64,000 bases of DNA from Luteimonas saliphila (lineage in GTDB: Bacteria > Pseudomonadota > Gammaproteobacteria > Xanthomonadales > Xanthomonadaceae), in the NCBI RefSeq assembly GCF_016774335.1, contig NZ_JAETWA010000046.1, positions 124,001 through 188,000 on the forward strand. Reading direction: 5' to 3'. This document shows, in pieces, positions 54,727 through 63,710 of this stretch. Each line of letters starts with the position of its first letter. Position 1 is the first letter of the stretch. Both the position numbers and the translations under genes were made by a program. The notes beneath the pieces are model-generated. The model searched no databases and was not told the origin of the DNA. It worked only from the letters and a program-made list of their open reading frames with translations.

Positions 54727-57542
54727 GGAATGGGATGTCCTTGTGTCGGAGGCCGCGGCGGCCAGTTGCGCAGGTAGTCGCCGATCACCGCCGCGAGGGT
54801 GGCGCCGCTGTGGCGCGACTTCACCAGCCGTCGCAGCACCAGGCCGCTGTCGGCGCCGGGCACCACCGCGTCGGCGTCCAGCGCGGAGAAGATGATCGCG
54901 AGCGTCGGTGGGCTGGCGGCCGCGAGTTCGGCCAGAAGTTCGCTGCCGTCGCCGTCGGGCAGCATCAGGTCGAGGATGACCAGGTCGTGGTGGCGGGCCG
55001 CCAGTTCGCGGCGCGCCTCGGCGAGGCTGCCCGCGCCATGCAGCCGCAGCGCTTCGTACTCCAGCAGGTGCGCGACCAGGGTGCGCAGGTCGGCATCGTC
55101 CTCCACGTGCAGCACCTGCGCGGGCGCCCCGGAACCGCGCAGGCAGGCGCGCACCGCCTCGACCACGCGGGATGGATCGAGCGGCTTGTGCAGCCAGTCG
55201 ACGATGCCCACCGCGCCGCCGCTCACCGCCTCGCGCTCCGGGGCCGGCGGCTGCACGCCCAGCGCCAGGATCGGCAGGTGGCGGTAGGCCTGCTGGCTGC
55301 GCAGCGCGCGCACGAACGCAAGCCCGTCCTCGTCGGGCAGCGCGAGGTTGACCGTGAGCGCGTACACCGGGGTGGACGCCAGCACCTGGCGCGCCTGGGC
55401 GGCGGAGGCGGCGACCACGGTCGCGTGGCCGTGCTGTTCCAGCAGCGCCGCCAGCTGCGTCGCCGCGGCCGCGTCGCCGTCCACCAGCAGCACGCGCTGG
55501 CGGCCCTCGGCGTCGACGGGCGACACCGCGTCGCGTCGCGCCCGCGGCAGGCGCACGAAGAAGCACGTGCCGTGATCGGTCTGGGTGTCGAAGCCGATGC
55601 TGCCGCCCAGCTGCTCCACCAGCGAGCGGGTGATCGCCAGCCCGAGCCCGGTGCCGCCGCGTGTGCGCACGTCGGACGCGTCGGCCTGGGCGAAGCGCTC
55701 GAACACGCGCCCGCGGAACGTCTCGGGAATCCCCGCGCCGCGGTCGGCGACCGAGACCTCGACGTGGTCGTCGCGCACCGCCAGCACCACCACCACCTCC
55801 TCGCCCTGCGGCGAATGCTTGAGCGCGTTCGACAGCAGGTTCGCCATCACCTGGGCGAAACGGTCCGGATCGACGTCCACCTCGGCGTCCTCGCCGGGCA
55901 CCAGGTGCACGCGCACGCCGAATTCGCCGGCATAGCCGCCGATCTGCTCGATCGCCTGCGCCAGCAGCGGCCGCAGCGCCAGCGGCTGCAGGTTCAGCAC
56001 CAGGCGGCCGCTCTCGAGCTTCTCGATGTCGAGGATGTCGTTGATCAGTCGCACCAGCCGTTCGCTGTTCTTGTGCGCGATCTCCAGCAGCGGCCGCATC
56101 GCTTCGGGGACCTCGCCGGCCATGCCGCCGGTGACCATCGACAGCCCGCCGCGGATCGCCGTGAGCGGCGTGCGCAGCTCGTGGCTGACGGTCGAGATGA
56201 ACTCCGCCTTCATGCGTTCCACCTGGCGCCGCGCGGACACGTCCACCGCCACCGCCAGCACCAGCTGCTGCTGGTCGGACAGCGCCATCGGCCGCTTCAG
56301 CAACTGGAACCAGCGTTCGTGGCCGTGCACGTCGGCCACCGCCAGCTCAGGGCGGCGAAGCTCCGAGACTTCGCGCAGCAGCGCGGTATCGCCGTCGAGC
56401 AGCGGCGCCAGCAGGTCGCCGCCGGGCAGGTCCTCCACGCGCCGGCCCTCGATCTGCCCGGGCTGCAGGCCGAGCAGCGCCGCGAAGGCCTGGTTGCACA
56501 GCAGCACCCGGCCGCCGGCGTCGCGCACGAAGATCAGGTTCTCGTCGGCGTCCACCACGCTGCGCAGGAACGCCTGCTGGTCGCGCAGGCGCCGGCGGGC
56601 GCGTGCCGCCTCGGTGACGTTGCGCACGATGGCCAGGCTTTCGCCGCCGTCGCTGCGCGCGATGCGCACCTCGTGGTCGCGGCCGCCTTCGTCGTGCCAG
56701 TCGAACGCGACCAGGCTGCGGTCCGGGTGGCGGGCGAGGTCGGCGAACGCGCTGGCCAGGCCGTCCGGCACCTCCCCGTGCTGGCCGCCGGCCTGCGACA
56801 GCACTTCGATGCGGCCGTCGGCATGCAGTTCGTACAGGTCGTCGGGCACGGCGCGCAGCAGCGCGGCCTGGCGCGCCTCGCCGGCGCCCGCGATCCGCGC
56901 CAGCTGCGCCTGGCGCCGCAGGGTGCGGTTCATCGCGCGCAGGAACCAGACCATCAGCAGCGCGATCACCAGGCTGCCGCCCAGCACCTGCCAGCGGCCG
57001 CGCTCCAGGATCAAGGCGGCCAGCGCGGTCCGCGTGGCGAGCAGGGCCCGCTCCTCGGCCTCGAGTTCGTCCAGCTGCGCGCGCAGCGCGTCCATCGTTT
57101 CCTTGCCGCCGGCCGTGGCCATCGCCTGCGCCGCCTGTTCCAGGCCGAGCCGGTCGCGACGCTCGACGTTGGCTGCAGCGATCTCCAGCCGACGGGCGAT
57201 GTCCGTGTCCAGCCTGGCCAGCCACGCCGCACGGTAGCGACCGTCCAGGCTGCGTCCGAGTTCGCCGCGCAGGGCCGCGACGCGCGCCCGGCCGTCGCGA
57301 TAGGGCGCCAGGTAGGCCGGGTCCGCGGTCAGCACATAGCCGCGTGAGCCCGTCTCCACGTCCTGCAGCGCCGAGAACATGCCCTGCACCACGGTGATCA
57401 GTTCGAGGCTGTCGGCGATGGCAGCGTTGGTGTCGAGCAGCACGTCCTGGGTGCGCTTGCCCTGCCACGCCATCAGGCTCAGCAGCGCCAGCGCGGCGGC
57501 GAAGCCGAGGTTATGCAGGGTCGTCCCGGACGGCAGGCGCAA
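54723..57542 (-). CDS. CHASE3-PAS hybrid histidine kinase with two receiver domains
   Basis: 939 residues: TM about 12-27, CHASE3-like periplasmic domain (about 38-175, LQDVETGSRGYVLTADPAYLAPY), TM about 187-204, a PAS at about 322-440, His454 in STVSHELRTPL, N box NLLSNALKHS, DRGAGIP, GTGLGLAI, then two receivers. In the first (about 683-800) the phospho-acceptor position is Asn732 (TVNLALPDEDG) instead of Asp, so it is likely not phosphorylated. The second (about 815-930) is normal (VILDLMLPDGDG). First gene of the overlapping glycan operon. Confidence 0.93.
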   Translation of the reverse strand: MRLPSGTTLHNLGFAAALALLSLMAWQGKRTQDVLLDTNAAIADSLELITVVQGMFSALQDVETGSRGYVLTADPAYLAPYRDGRARVAALRGELGRSLDGRYRAAWLARLDTDIARRLEIAAANVERRDRLGLEQAAQAMATAGGKETMDALRAQLDELEAEERALLATRTALAALILERGRWQVLGGSLVIALLMVWFLRAMNRTLRRQAQLARIAGAGEARQAALLRAVPDDLYELHADGRIEVLSQAGGQHGEVPDGLASAFADLARHPDRSLVAFDWHDEGGRDHEVRIARSDGGESLAIVRNVTEAARARRRLRDQQAFLRSVVDADENLIFVRDAGGRVLLCNQAFAALLGLQPGQIEGRRVEDLPGGDLLAPLLDGDTALLREVSELRRPELAVADVHGHERWFQLLKRPMALSDQQQLVLAVAVDVSARRQVERMKAEFISTVSHELRTPLTAIRGGLSMVTGGMAGEVPEAMRPLLEIAHKNSERLVRLINDILDIEKLESGRLVLNLQPLALRPLLAQAIEQIGGYAGEFGVRVHLVPGEDAEVDVDPDRFAQVMANLLSNALKHSPQGEEVVVVLAVRDDHVEVSVADRGAGIPETFRGRVFERFAQADASDVRTRGGTGLGLAITRSLVEQLGGSIGFDTQTDHGTCFFVRLPRARRDAVSPVDAEGRQRVLLVDGDAAAATQLAALLEQHGHATVVAASAAQARQVLASTPVYALTVNLALPDEDGLAFVRALRSQQAYRHLPILALGVQPPAPEREAVSGGAVGIVDWLHKPLDPSRVVEAVRACLRGSGAPAQVLHVEDDADLRTLVAHLLEYEALRLHGAGSLAEARRELAARHHDLVILDLMLPDGDGSELLAELAAASPPTLAIIFSALDADAVVPGADSGLVLRRLVKSRHSGATLAAVIGDYLRNWPPRPPTQGHPIP

Positions 57543-57962
57543 ATGAGGTCACCGGAGGCGGTCCAGGCCGATCCTAGCGGCTCACCGTCGCCGTGTCGTG
57601 GACGGGCGTCGCAAGCCCCGACGGGGTTCACGACCTGGCGTGCGTCGAGAGCTTTCACCACACGGCGCAGACACGGCGGCTGGTATCACGCCTTCCGGCA
57701 GAAGCGGGGTGGCCGCGATGCAGGAGTGATCGGTCGGGTGCAGGCGTGTCCGGTCGCAGGACGCATGCGGGCGGAGAGGGCCTGCATGCGCCCATAATGT
57801 ACGGTCCGTCCACGGGATCGCGCGATCGCGGCATGCGGTGCCGCCGCACGCGAGGGTTTGCACGCGCGATGCGGGATTGCATGCGATGCGGCGAGTCGCC
57901 ACTGCAGAAAGCCAGACGACGCACCCGTCGCGCAGCACGATTAACTTGCCTGGAGCAGTCCC
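57543..57962. other. Divergent intergenic region
   Basis: No supported gene in 420 bases between the hybrid kinase and KTSC genes. It contains clustered GCATGCG/GCGATGCGG words at 57826-57895 but no clear promoter boxes. Confidence 0.5.
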
Positions 57963-58190
57963 ATGCAGCCTTACCGTGGTGCCGATGGCGATTCGGGCGT
58001 CGCCGCCTACGAGAGCGGTCCGGGGTGGATCCTGGTCCGCTTCCATCGCGGCGGCACCTACCGCTACGACCACACACATCCCGGGCCCCTGCACGTGCTG
58101 GAAATGCAGCGCCTGGCCGACGCGGGCGACGGTCTCAACACCTACATCAACCAGCACGTCCGCGACGACTACGCCCGCCGCCTCGCGTAG
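57963..58190 (+). CDS. KTSC-domain-like small protein
   Basis: A 75-residue protein with the pattern of the KTSC family: SGVAAYESGPGWILVRFHRGGTYRYDHTHPG, then helices and YINQHVRDDYARRL. The family binds RNA or nucleotides in some fusions; function unknown here. GGAG lies before the ATG. Its TAG stop is the TAG of a REP unit (58187), so the repeat's insertion or creation defined this C-terminus. Confidence 0.75.
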   Translation: MQPYRGADGDSGVAAYESGPGWILVRFHRGGTYRYDHTHPGPLHVLEMQRLADAGDGLNTYINQHVRDDYARRLA

Positions 58191-58580
58191 CCCGGATGAG
58201 CCCGAAGGGCGCATCCGGGATGCGTCCGTTCGTCGCGTCCCGGTGACCGGTGCGTCGCAGAGGGACACCCACGTCCTCCCCCGGGTGCGGCTTCGCCTTA
58301 CCCGGGCTACGCAGGCCACGTAACCACGTAGCCCGGATAAGCCCGAAGGGCGCATCCGGGGGAGCGGTCGTCCTTCCGTGCGAAAGGTCGCCCCGGCTTG
58401 CGCAAGCATTGGTCGCAGTCCCGGGTGCGGGTTCGCCTTACCCGGGCTACGCAGGCACGTAGCCCGGATAAGCCCGCAGGGCGCATCCGGGGCCGTTGTC
58501 CTTCCGTGCAGAAAGGTCTCCCTGGCTTGCGGCAGCGTTGCACGCGGTCCCGGGTGCGGCGTTGCCTTACCGGGGCTACG
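58187..58580. repeat. Array of three REP pairs
   Basis: Forward units GTAGCCCGGATAAGCCCG... at 58187-58219, 58328-58362 and 58459-58493 alternate with inverted variant units CCCGGGTGCGG...CCCGGGCTACG at 58279-58311, 58420-58451 and 58549-58580. This alternating BIME-like array fills the gap between the KTSC and methyltransferase genes. Confidence 0.88.
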
Positions 58581-58690
58581 GGTGCACGCATGACATGCGC
58601 GATGCGCTGCGCTCCGCCCCGTCCTTCCTTGCGCACCCGGTTTGCGGCTACCCTCGTCCCGGTCCTTCGCCCACCGTGCTGCGCTCCGGC

Positions 58691-59734
58691 ATGATCGACG
58701 TGAATCCACTCGAGAACGACGACGACACGGCCACCTCGACCCGGCACAGGGTCTGGTCGACGCACTGGCGACGCGGTCCGTTGCACTCGCTTTCCGGGTC
58801 GTTCGCGCGCAACTACGAAGGCAGCATCCGGCAGTTCTGGACCGCGGCGTTTTCCCCGCTGGAATCCGCGCACCGCATTCTCGATGTCGGCACCGGCAAC
58901 GGCCCGCTGCCGGCGCTGCTGTGCGAGCTCGGCCTGGCGGACATGCCGCGGGTCGACGCGATCGACAGCGCGGACATCGACCCCGCATGGCTGGCGTCCG
59001 CGCCGGCGCGTTGCCGCGACGCCCTGCGCTTCCACCCGCGCACCCCGGTCGAACGACTGCCGTTCGCCGATGACACGTTCGACCTCGTCGTCAGCCAGTA
59101 CGGGCTGGAGTACGCCGAACCCGAACGCGCGATCCCGGAGGTCGCGCGCGTGCTCAAGCCGTCGGGCTCCGTGGCGCTCATCGTCCACCATGCCGGCTCG
59201 CGCCTGGCGGATGTCGCTCGCGAGGAAATCCGCCTGGGCGAGTGGCTGCGCTCGCCGGGCCAGCTCATGGCGGCCGCGTCGGCGATCTTCCCGTACCTGG
59301 CGATGGCCGCGCAGGGACGACGCGAACACCTCGCCGGCGATGCGGGTGCGGGCGCGGCCCGCGACGCCTTGAACGCGACGATGCGTCGGCTCGAAGACGA
59401 GGCGGCACGCAGCATCTGCCCGGATCTGCTGTTCGAGTCGCGCGACGTCGTGGGTACGCTGATGCAGCGCCTGCTCGGGCAGACCATCACCCTGGAGCAG
59501 GCGCGGGCCGCGCATGCCGCGCACGCGAGGACGCTGGACGATGCCCTCTTCCGCCAGCGGGAACTGCTCCGCCACGCGCTCGATGCGGACCGGGCGGCCG
59601 CGTTCTCGAGGTTGTTGCAGTCCAGTGGACTGTCCGATGCCCGCGCCGATCCGATCTTCCACGAGGCATACCTGGTGGGCTGGACCATCCGCGCCAGCGG
59701 GTCGGCCCATGGCGCCGCTGGCGGGGACGGTTAG
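58691..59734 (+). CDS. Class I SAM-dependent methyltransferase
   Basis: A 347-residue enzyme with SAM motif I ILDVGTGNGPLPALLCELG, acidic ID at motif II, and FDLVVSQYGLEYAEPERAIPEVARVLKPSGSVAL (motifs IV-V). The second half is helical with no known catalytic residues. Substrate unknown. Start ATG 58691 (MIDVNPL) chosen; upstream codons lie in REP sequence. Confidence 0.87.
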   Translation: MIDVNPLENDDDTATSTRHRVWSTHWRRGPLHSLSGSFARNYEGSIRQFWTAAFSPLESAHRILDVGTGNGPLPALLCELGLADMPRVDAIDSADIDPAWLASAPARCRDALRFHPRTPVERLPFADDTFDLVVSQYGLEYAEPERAIPEVARVLKPSGSVALIVHHAGSRLADVAREEIRLGEWLRSPGQLMAAASAIFPYLAMAAQGRREHLAGDAGAGAARDALNATMRRLEDEAARSICPDLLFESRDVVGTLMQRLLGQTITLEQARAAHAAHARTLDDALFRQRELLRHALDADRAAAFSRLLQSSGLSDARADPIFHEAYLVGWTIRASGSAHGAAGGDG

Positions 59735-59749
59735 GGCGCGGCCCTCCAC

Positions 59750-60379
59750 TCACTCCATCAATGCGGCCAGCACCCAGGTGTCGAGGAACGCCACCACCCG
59801 CACGATCCTGCCGTCGGCGTCGAACACCATGTGCCAGGCGTAGTGGTTGGTGTAGGTGCTGCCATCGTGCGCACGCGCGATGCCGCGCCAGACCGCGACG
59901 ACCGTATCCCCCTGTGCGACGAGATGGTCCACCTCGGGCACGATCGGCGTGGCCAGGCGCGCGGTGATGGGAGCGACCGCGTTGTCCATGAAGTCGCGCT
60001 TGCCGCGGTAGGTGCCGGAGACCGGGCTGTCGCCGCCGACGGTCCACACCGCGTCCTCGTGCAGGAGGTCGAACACGCCGCCGGTGCCGGCACGCCATGC
60101 GTCGAAGGCGTTGCGGATCAGTGCCTCGTTCGCCGCAGTGCGGGTGGGCGCGTCGGCTGACGCCCGCGCGGCGGTGCCTGCCGACGCCACGGTCGATGGC
60201 GTAGCGCCGCGTTCGATCGGCCCCGCCTGTGCGACGGACGCAACCGTCGACACCAGCAACGTACCTGCCAGCAGCCAGACGCGCTTCGCGCGCCCCCATC
60301 CGCCTCCGGCACCTGTCCGGCCCGGCGCGACTGCGCCGGGCCGGAAGAGGGTTGGGGCGAGGGCTCGCGCGCCGCTCAT
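59750..60379 (-). CDS. Exported SnoaL/NTF2-like protein
   Basis: A 209-residue protein: N-terminal signal region (WLLAGTLLVSTVASVAQAG) after about 30 residues, a linker, then an NTF2-like domain (NEALIRNAFDAWRAGTGGVFDLLHEDAVWTV, GKRDFMDNAVAPI, FDADGRIVRVVAFLDTW). The ATG overlaps the SDR stop (ATGA), so the pair is an operon. Ligand unknown. Confidence 0.85.
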   Translation of the reverse strand: MSGARALAPTLFRPGAVAPGRTGAGGGWGRAKRVWLLAGTLLVSTVASVAQAGPIERGATPSTVASAGTAARASADAPTRTAANEALIRNAFDAWRAGTGGVFDLLHEDAVWTVGGDSPVSGTYRGKRDFMDNAVAPITARLATPIVPEVDHLVAQGDTVVAVWRGIARAHDGSTYTNHYAWHMVFDADGRIVRVVAFLDTWVLAALME

Positions 60380-61110
60380 GCCGGGCTCCTCACGTGGCGG
60401 ACCACGATGTCGGTGGTGTCGACGTCGGCCGGCTGCGCGATCGCATGCGCGATGGCGTTCGCGATCGCCTCGGGCTTGAGTGCGATCTGGCGGAACTCGT
60501 CGATCGCCTTCGCCGTCTCGGCATGGGTGATGGTGTTCGCGAGCTCCGATTCCACCGCGCCCGGGTACACGCAGGTCACGCGCACGGTGTCGCTTTCCAT
60601 GCGCAGTCCTTCGGAAATCGCGCGCACCGCGTACTTGGTCGCGCAGTACACCGCCGCGCTGTGCATCACGAACAGGCCGCCGATGGACGACACGTTCACC
60701 ACGTGCCCGCTGCCCTGGCGCTCCATCAGCGGCAGCACCGCCGCGATGCCGTGCAGCACGCCGCGGATGTTGACGTCGATCATCGTGTCCCATTCGTCGG
60801 TCTTGAGCGCCGACAGCGGCGCCAGCGGCATCACGCCGGCATTGTTGACCAGCACGTCGACGCGCCCGCAGCGGGCGACGGCGTCGTCCACGAACGCCTG
60901 CATATCCTCGCGCGAGGTCACGTCGAGCGTGCGCGCATGCGCGGTGCCGCCGCGCGCGGCGATGTCGGCGGCCAGCGCCTGCAGCCGGTCGATGCGGCGC
61001 GCGCCCAGCATCACGGTGGCGCCGCGTTCGGCCAGCGTGCGCGCGGTGGCTTCGCCGATGCCGCTGCTGGCGCCGGTGATGAGCACGATCCTGTCGTTGA
61101 GGTCTTTCAT
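60376..61110 (-). CDS. Short-chain dehydrogenase (YdfG-like SDR)
   Basis: A classical SDR of 244 residues: TGASSGIGEATA cofactor loop, NNAGV, SSIGG, YCATK catalytic motif (YxxxK), PGAVESEL. Cytoplasmic NAD(P)-dependent oxidoreductase of unknown substrate. First gene of the pair with the SnoaL protein. Confidence 0.92.
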   Translation of the reverse strand: MKDLNDRIVLITGASSGIGEATARTLAERGATVMLGARRIDRLQALAADIAARGGTAHARTLDVTSREDMQAFVDDAVARCGRVDVLVNNAGVMPLAPLSALKTDEWDTMIDVNIRGVLHGIAAVLPLMERQGSGHVVNVSSIGGLFVMHSAAVYCATKYAVRAISEGLRMESDTVRVTCVYPGAVESELANTITHAETAKAIDEFRQIALKPEAIANAIAHAIAQPADVDTTDIVVRHVRSPA

Positions 61111-61504
61111 CGTTGTGTCTCCTGTTGCAGTGAAGGGAGGGGGGTGCGTGCGGGACGCGTGTCCGGTCTTGCGTTGGGAACGCCGTCATTCCGGTGCTTG
61201 CCTGTACCCGGCGCCTCTACATCGATTCGAAGGCCAGGCCCTGGATGACAGCACCTGGCATCGAAGCGCCCGGCTCGACCGGTCCAGGGACCTGGAAGCA
61301 CGCCTCGCGGCGCGACGACGCTCCGGCGAAGAAGCAGCTTCCGGGAAGGTCCCAAAACGTGCCGTCATTACCCGTGAGTGCGTGGGGCCCCCGGACGTCG
61401 GGGTATCGGGCGACGCCGTCCCGTCGACCAGCGCTCCGCACGCGGCTGGAAGACGTGTCCGCCGTCGCGGCGCGACTCTCGAGGCCGGGTTGTCCGGGCG
61501 TTGC
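61111..61504. other. Intergenic stretch without gene
   Basis: The open frames here overlap and lack family features; I see no RNA gene. It should hold the promoter of the SDR-SnoaL operon. Confidence 0.5.
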
Positions 61505-61870
61505 CTAGCGCACGCGCGGGGAATTGCCACCGGCCTGCGGCACGGCCCGGCGCAGCACCATCCCGCCGTGGTGCAGCACGTTCTCGTCCACGAACACGCC
61601 ATCGGCGGTGAACCCGGTGTCGTCCACGTAGTCGATCCGGTTGCCGCGCACCGTGTAGCGGCCCCGGTAGGCGCTCTCGCGGGTGCCGCGCGCCTCGTCG
61701 TAGCGGCCGTTGGGCAGCAACGCGTGGCGGACGTGGCCGTCGTCGGTGACCCACATGCCCACGTAAGGGTGCGGGGCCGCGGGGGTGGCGGGTTCGGCGG
61801 CGGCCAGCGCCCCGGCCAGCAGGGCGGCGACCACGGCGGCGGGTGTCTGGACGTGCGGGGTATTCGACAT
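61505..61870 (-). CDS. Atu4866-like exported protein
   Basis: A 121-residue protein with a signal peptide (AAVVAALLAGALAAAEPA). It matches the Atu4866 family: YVGMWVTDDGHVRHALLPNGRYDEARG, SAYRGRYTVRGNRIDYVDDTGFTADGVF, HHGGMVLRR. Members form small beta-barrels and commonly lie beside LysR/SDR genes. It is divergent from the LysR gene, which probably regulates it. Confidence 0.87.
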   Translation of the reverse strand: MSNTPHVQTPAAVVAALLAGALAAAEPATPAAPHPYVGMWVTDDGHVRHALLPNGRYDEARGTRESAYRGRYTVRGNRIDYVDDTGFTADGVFVDENVLHHGGMVLRRAVPQAGGNSPRVR

Positions 61871-61950
61871 GGGGGGATCTCCAGTCCGGTGGGCGTGGAG
61901 ATACGGTAGGGCGCCGGCGGTGTCGTGAGAACCCGTCAAACGCTGGATGC

Positions 61951-61973
61951 ATTGGTTAGACTGATTAACCAAT
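61951..61973. promoter_or_regulatory. LysR-type operator overlapping the regulator's start codon
   Basis: ATTGGTTA, seven bases, TAACCAAT: a perfect inverted repeat with eight-base arms. The ATG of the LysR gene begins in its last bases (61972). It sits between the divergent Atu4866 and LysR genes. Confidence 0.7.
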
Positions 61974-62868
61974 GAGCCCCGACCTCAACCTCCTGCGCAT
62001 GTTCCTGGCCGTGGCCGAGGCCGCCAGCTTCCGCGCCGCGGCCGATGCGCTGGGGGTCACCCGCTCGGCGGTCAGCCAGGGGATCCGTCGGCTCGAGGAC
62101 GGCCTGGGCGTGGCCCTGGTGCAGCGCTCCACCCGCAGCGTGCGCCTGACCGAAGCCGGCGAGCGCCTGCATCGGCAGGTGGCCGGGCCGCTGCGCACCG
62201 TCGATGCCGCGCTGGAAGAAGCGGTGGACGACGGCCCGCCGCGCGGCCTGCTGCGGGTCAGCGTCTCGTCGATCGCCGAGCGCTTCCTGTCCGGCCCCTT
62301 CGTCGCGGGCTTCGCGCAGGCGTATCCGGGCATCGTGCTGGACGTCACTGTCAGCGACGACCCGGTCGATCTCGTCGCCGCCGGCTTCGATGCCGGGGTG
62401 CAGCTGGGCGAGGTGATCGAGCAGGACATGGTGGCCGTGCCGCTCACCGGCCCGCAGCGACAGCTGGCCGTGGCCGCGCCGGAGTACATCGCAGCGCACG
62501 GAACGCCGCGGCACCCGCGCGACCTCGTCCAGCACCGCTGCATCGGCTGGCGCCCCGCGCCCGACACCGCGCCCTACCGCTGGGAATTCAGCGAGGACGG
62601 ACGCGAGTTCGCGGTCGACGTCGCCCCCCAGGTCACCACCAACGACCTGCGCGTGATGCTGACCACCGCGCTGTCCGGCGGCGGCATCACCTTCGGCCTG
62701 GAGGAGAACTTCCGCGACTGGGTGCAGGCCGGACGCCTGGTGCCGATGCTGCAGGACTACCTGCCGCCGTTCGCCGGCTTCTTCCTGTACTTCCCCAACC
62801 GCCACAACCAGCCGCGCAAGCTGCGCGCGCTGGTGGAGCACGTGCGGGCGTTCCGCGAACGCGAGTAG
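61972..62868 (+). CDS. LysR-family transcriptional regulator
   Basis: A 298-residue LTTR: winged helix at residues 4-64 (LNLLRMFLAVAEAASFRAAADALGVTRSAVSQGIRRLEDGLG), then a substrate-binding domain (LRVSVSSIAERFLSGPFVAGFAQAYPGI...). Belongs to the group controlling divergent SDR/quinone-reductase genes. The ATG has no Shine-Dalgarno and overlaps the operator, so the mRNA may be leaderless. Confidence 0.93.
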   Translation: MSPDLNLLRMFLAVAEAASFRAAADALGVTRSAVSQGIRRLEDGLGVALVQRSTRSVRLTEAGERLHRQVAGPLRTVDAALEEAVDDGPPRGLLRVSVSSIAERFLSGPFVAGFAQAYPGIVLDVTVSDDPVDLVAAGFDAGVQLGEVIEQDMVAVPLTGPQRQLAVAAPEYIAAHGTPRHPRDLVQHRCIGWRPAPDTAPYRWEFSEDGREFAVDVAPQVTTNDLRVMLTTALSGGGITFGLEENFRDWVQAGRLVPMLQDYLPPFAGFFLYFPNRHNQPRKLRALVEHVRAFRERE

Positions 62869-63000
62869 CGCGGCCCGCCAGACAGGTGCCTTGCCGCGTA
62901 CCACGCCGGGGCTTGAAAACCCTGCCCCAGCCTAGACCTTGCGCCGGGCCGGCGTGCCGCTCCGCGCCACGCGTGCGCAATCAGGACTTTCGGAGGCGTC

Positions 63001-63648
63001 ATGCAGAGGTTGACCGCACTCCTTCTCGTACTCCTGGCCGTGTTCGGCGGCCACGCGCCGCCGGCCGAGGCCCGACAGGCCCCCGCGCGCGTCTACATCG
63101 TCCACGGATACGGCGCTTCGCCCTCGGACCACTGGTTCCCCTGGCTCAGGGACGCGATGGAACGCAGGGGCGCGACGGTGTCCATCGTCGAGCTGCCCAC
63201 GCCCGGGGATCCGCAGCCCGACGCATGGCTGCAGACGCTGCGGGCGCAGGTGCCCGCGCCGGACCAGGACACCTGGTTCGTCGCCCACAGCCTTGGCGGC
63301 ATCGCGCTGCTGAGGTACCTCGTGGCCGCGGACGCCGGCGCGCGGATCGGCGGCTTCGTCCTGGTGTCGGGCTTCAACGATCGCCTGCCGATCCTGCCGC
63401 AGCTCGACGGGTTCCGCGATCCGGACCTCGACTACGGCAGGCTGGTGCGGATGGCCGGCCAGCGGGTGGTCATCGCGGCGGACGACGATGCCATCGTCCC
63501 CCCCCCGCTCAGCCAGGACCTGGCGCGGTCGCTGGAGGCCAGGTTCGTCGCGGTTGCGCGTGGCGGCCATTTCCTGGGCAGCGACGGTTTCGAGCGCTTC
63601 CCGCTGGTACTCGACGAGCTGGAAAAAGCCATGGCGGCGGCCCCCTGA
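63001..63648 (+). CDS. Exported RBBP9/YdeN-like alpha/beta hydrolase
   Basis: A 215-residue serine hydrolase with a signal peptide (RLTALLLVLLAVFGGHAPPAEA), YIVHGYGASPSDHWFPWL oxyanion segment, nucleophile Ser in AHSLGG, Asp in ADDDAIVP and His in GGHFLGSDGFERFP. This is the RBBP9/YdeN fold; related proteins are usually cytoplasmic. Substrate unknown. Confidence 0.88.
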   Translation: MQRLTALLLVLLAVFGGHAPPAEARQAPARVYIVHGYGASPSDHWFPWLRDAMERRGATVSIVELPTPGDPQPDAWLQTLRAQVPAPDQDTWFVAHSLGGIALLRYLVAADAGARIGGFVLVSGFNDRLPILPQLDGFRDPDLDYGRLVRMAGQRVVIAADDDAIVPPPLSQDLARSLEARFVAVARGGHFLGSDGFERFPLVLDELEKAMAAAP

Positions 63649-63710
63649 GGGTCCGGCGTCGATCCGGACATGGTGCCGGTGTCAGTACACCTCGCTTGCG
63701 CCGGGGCGGG

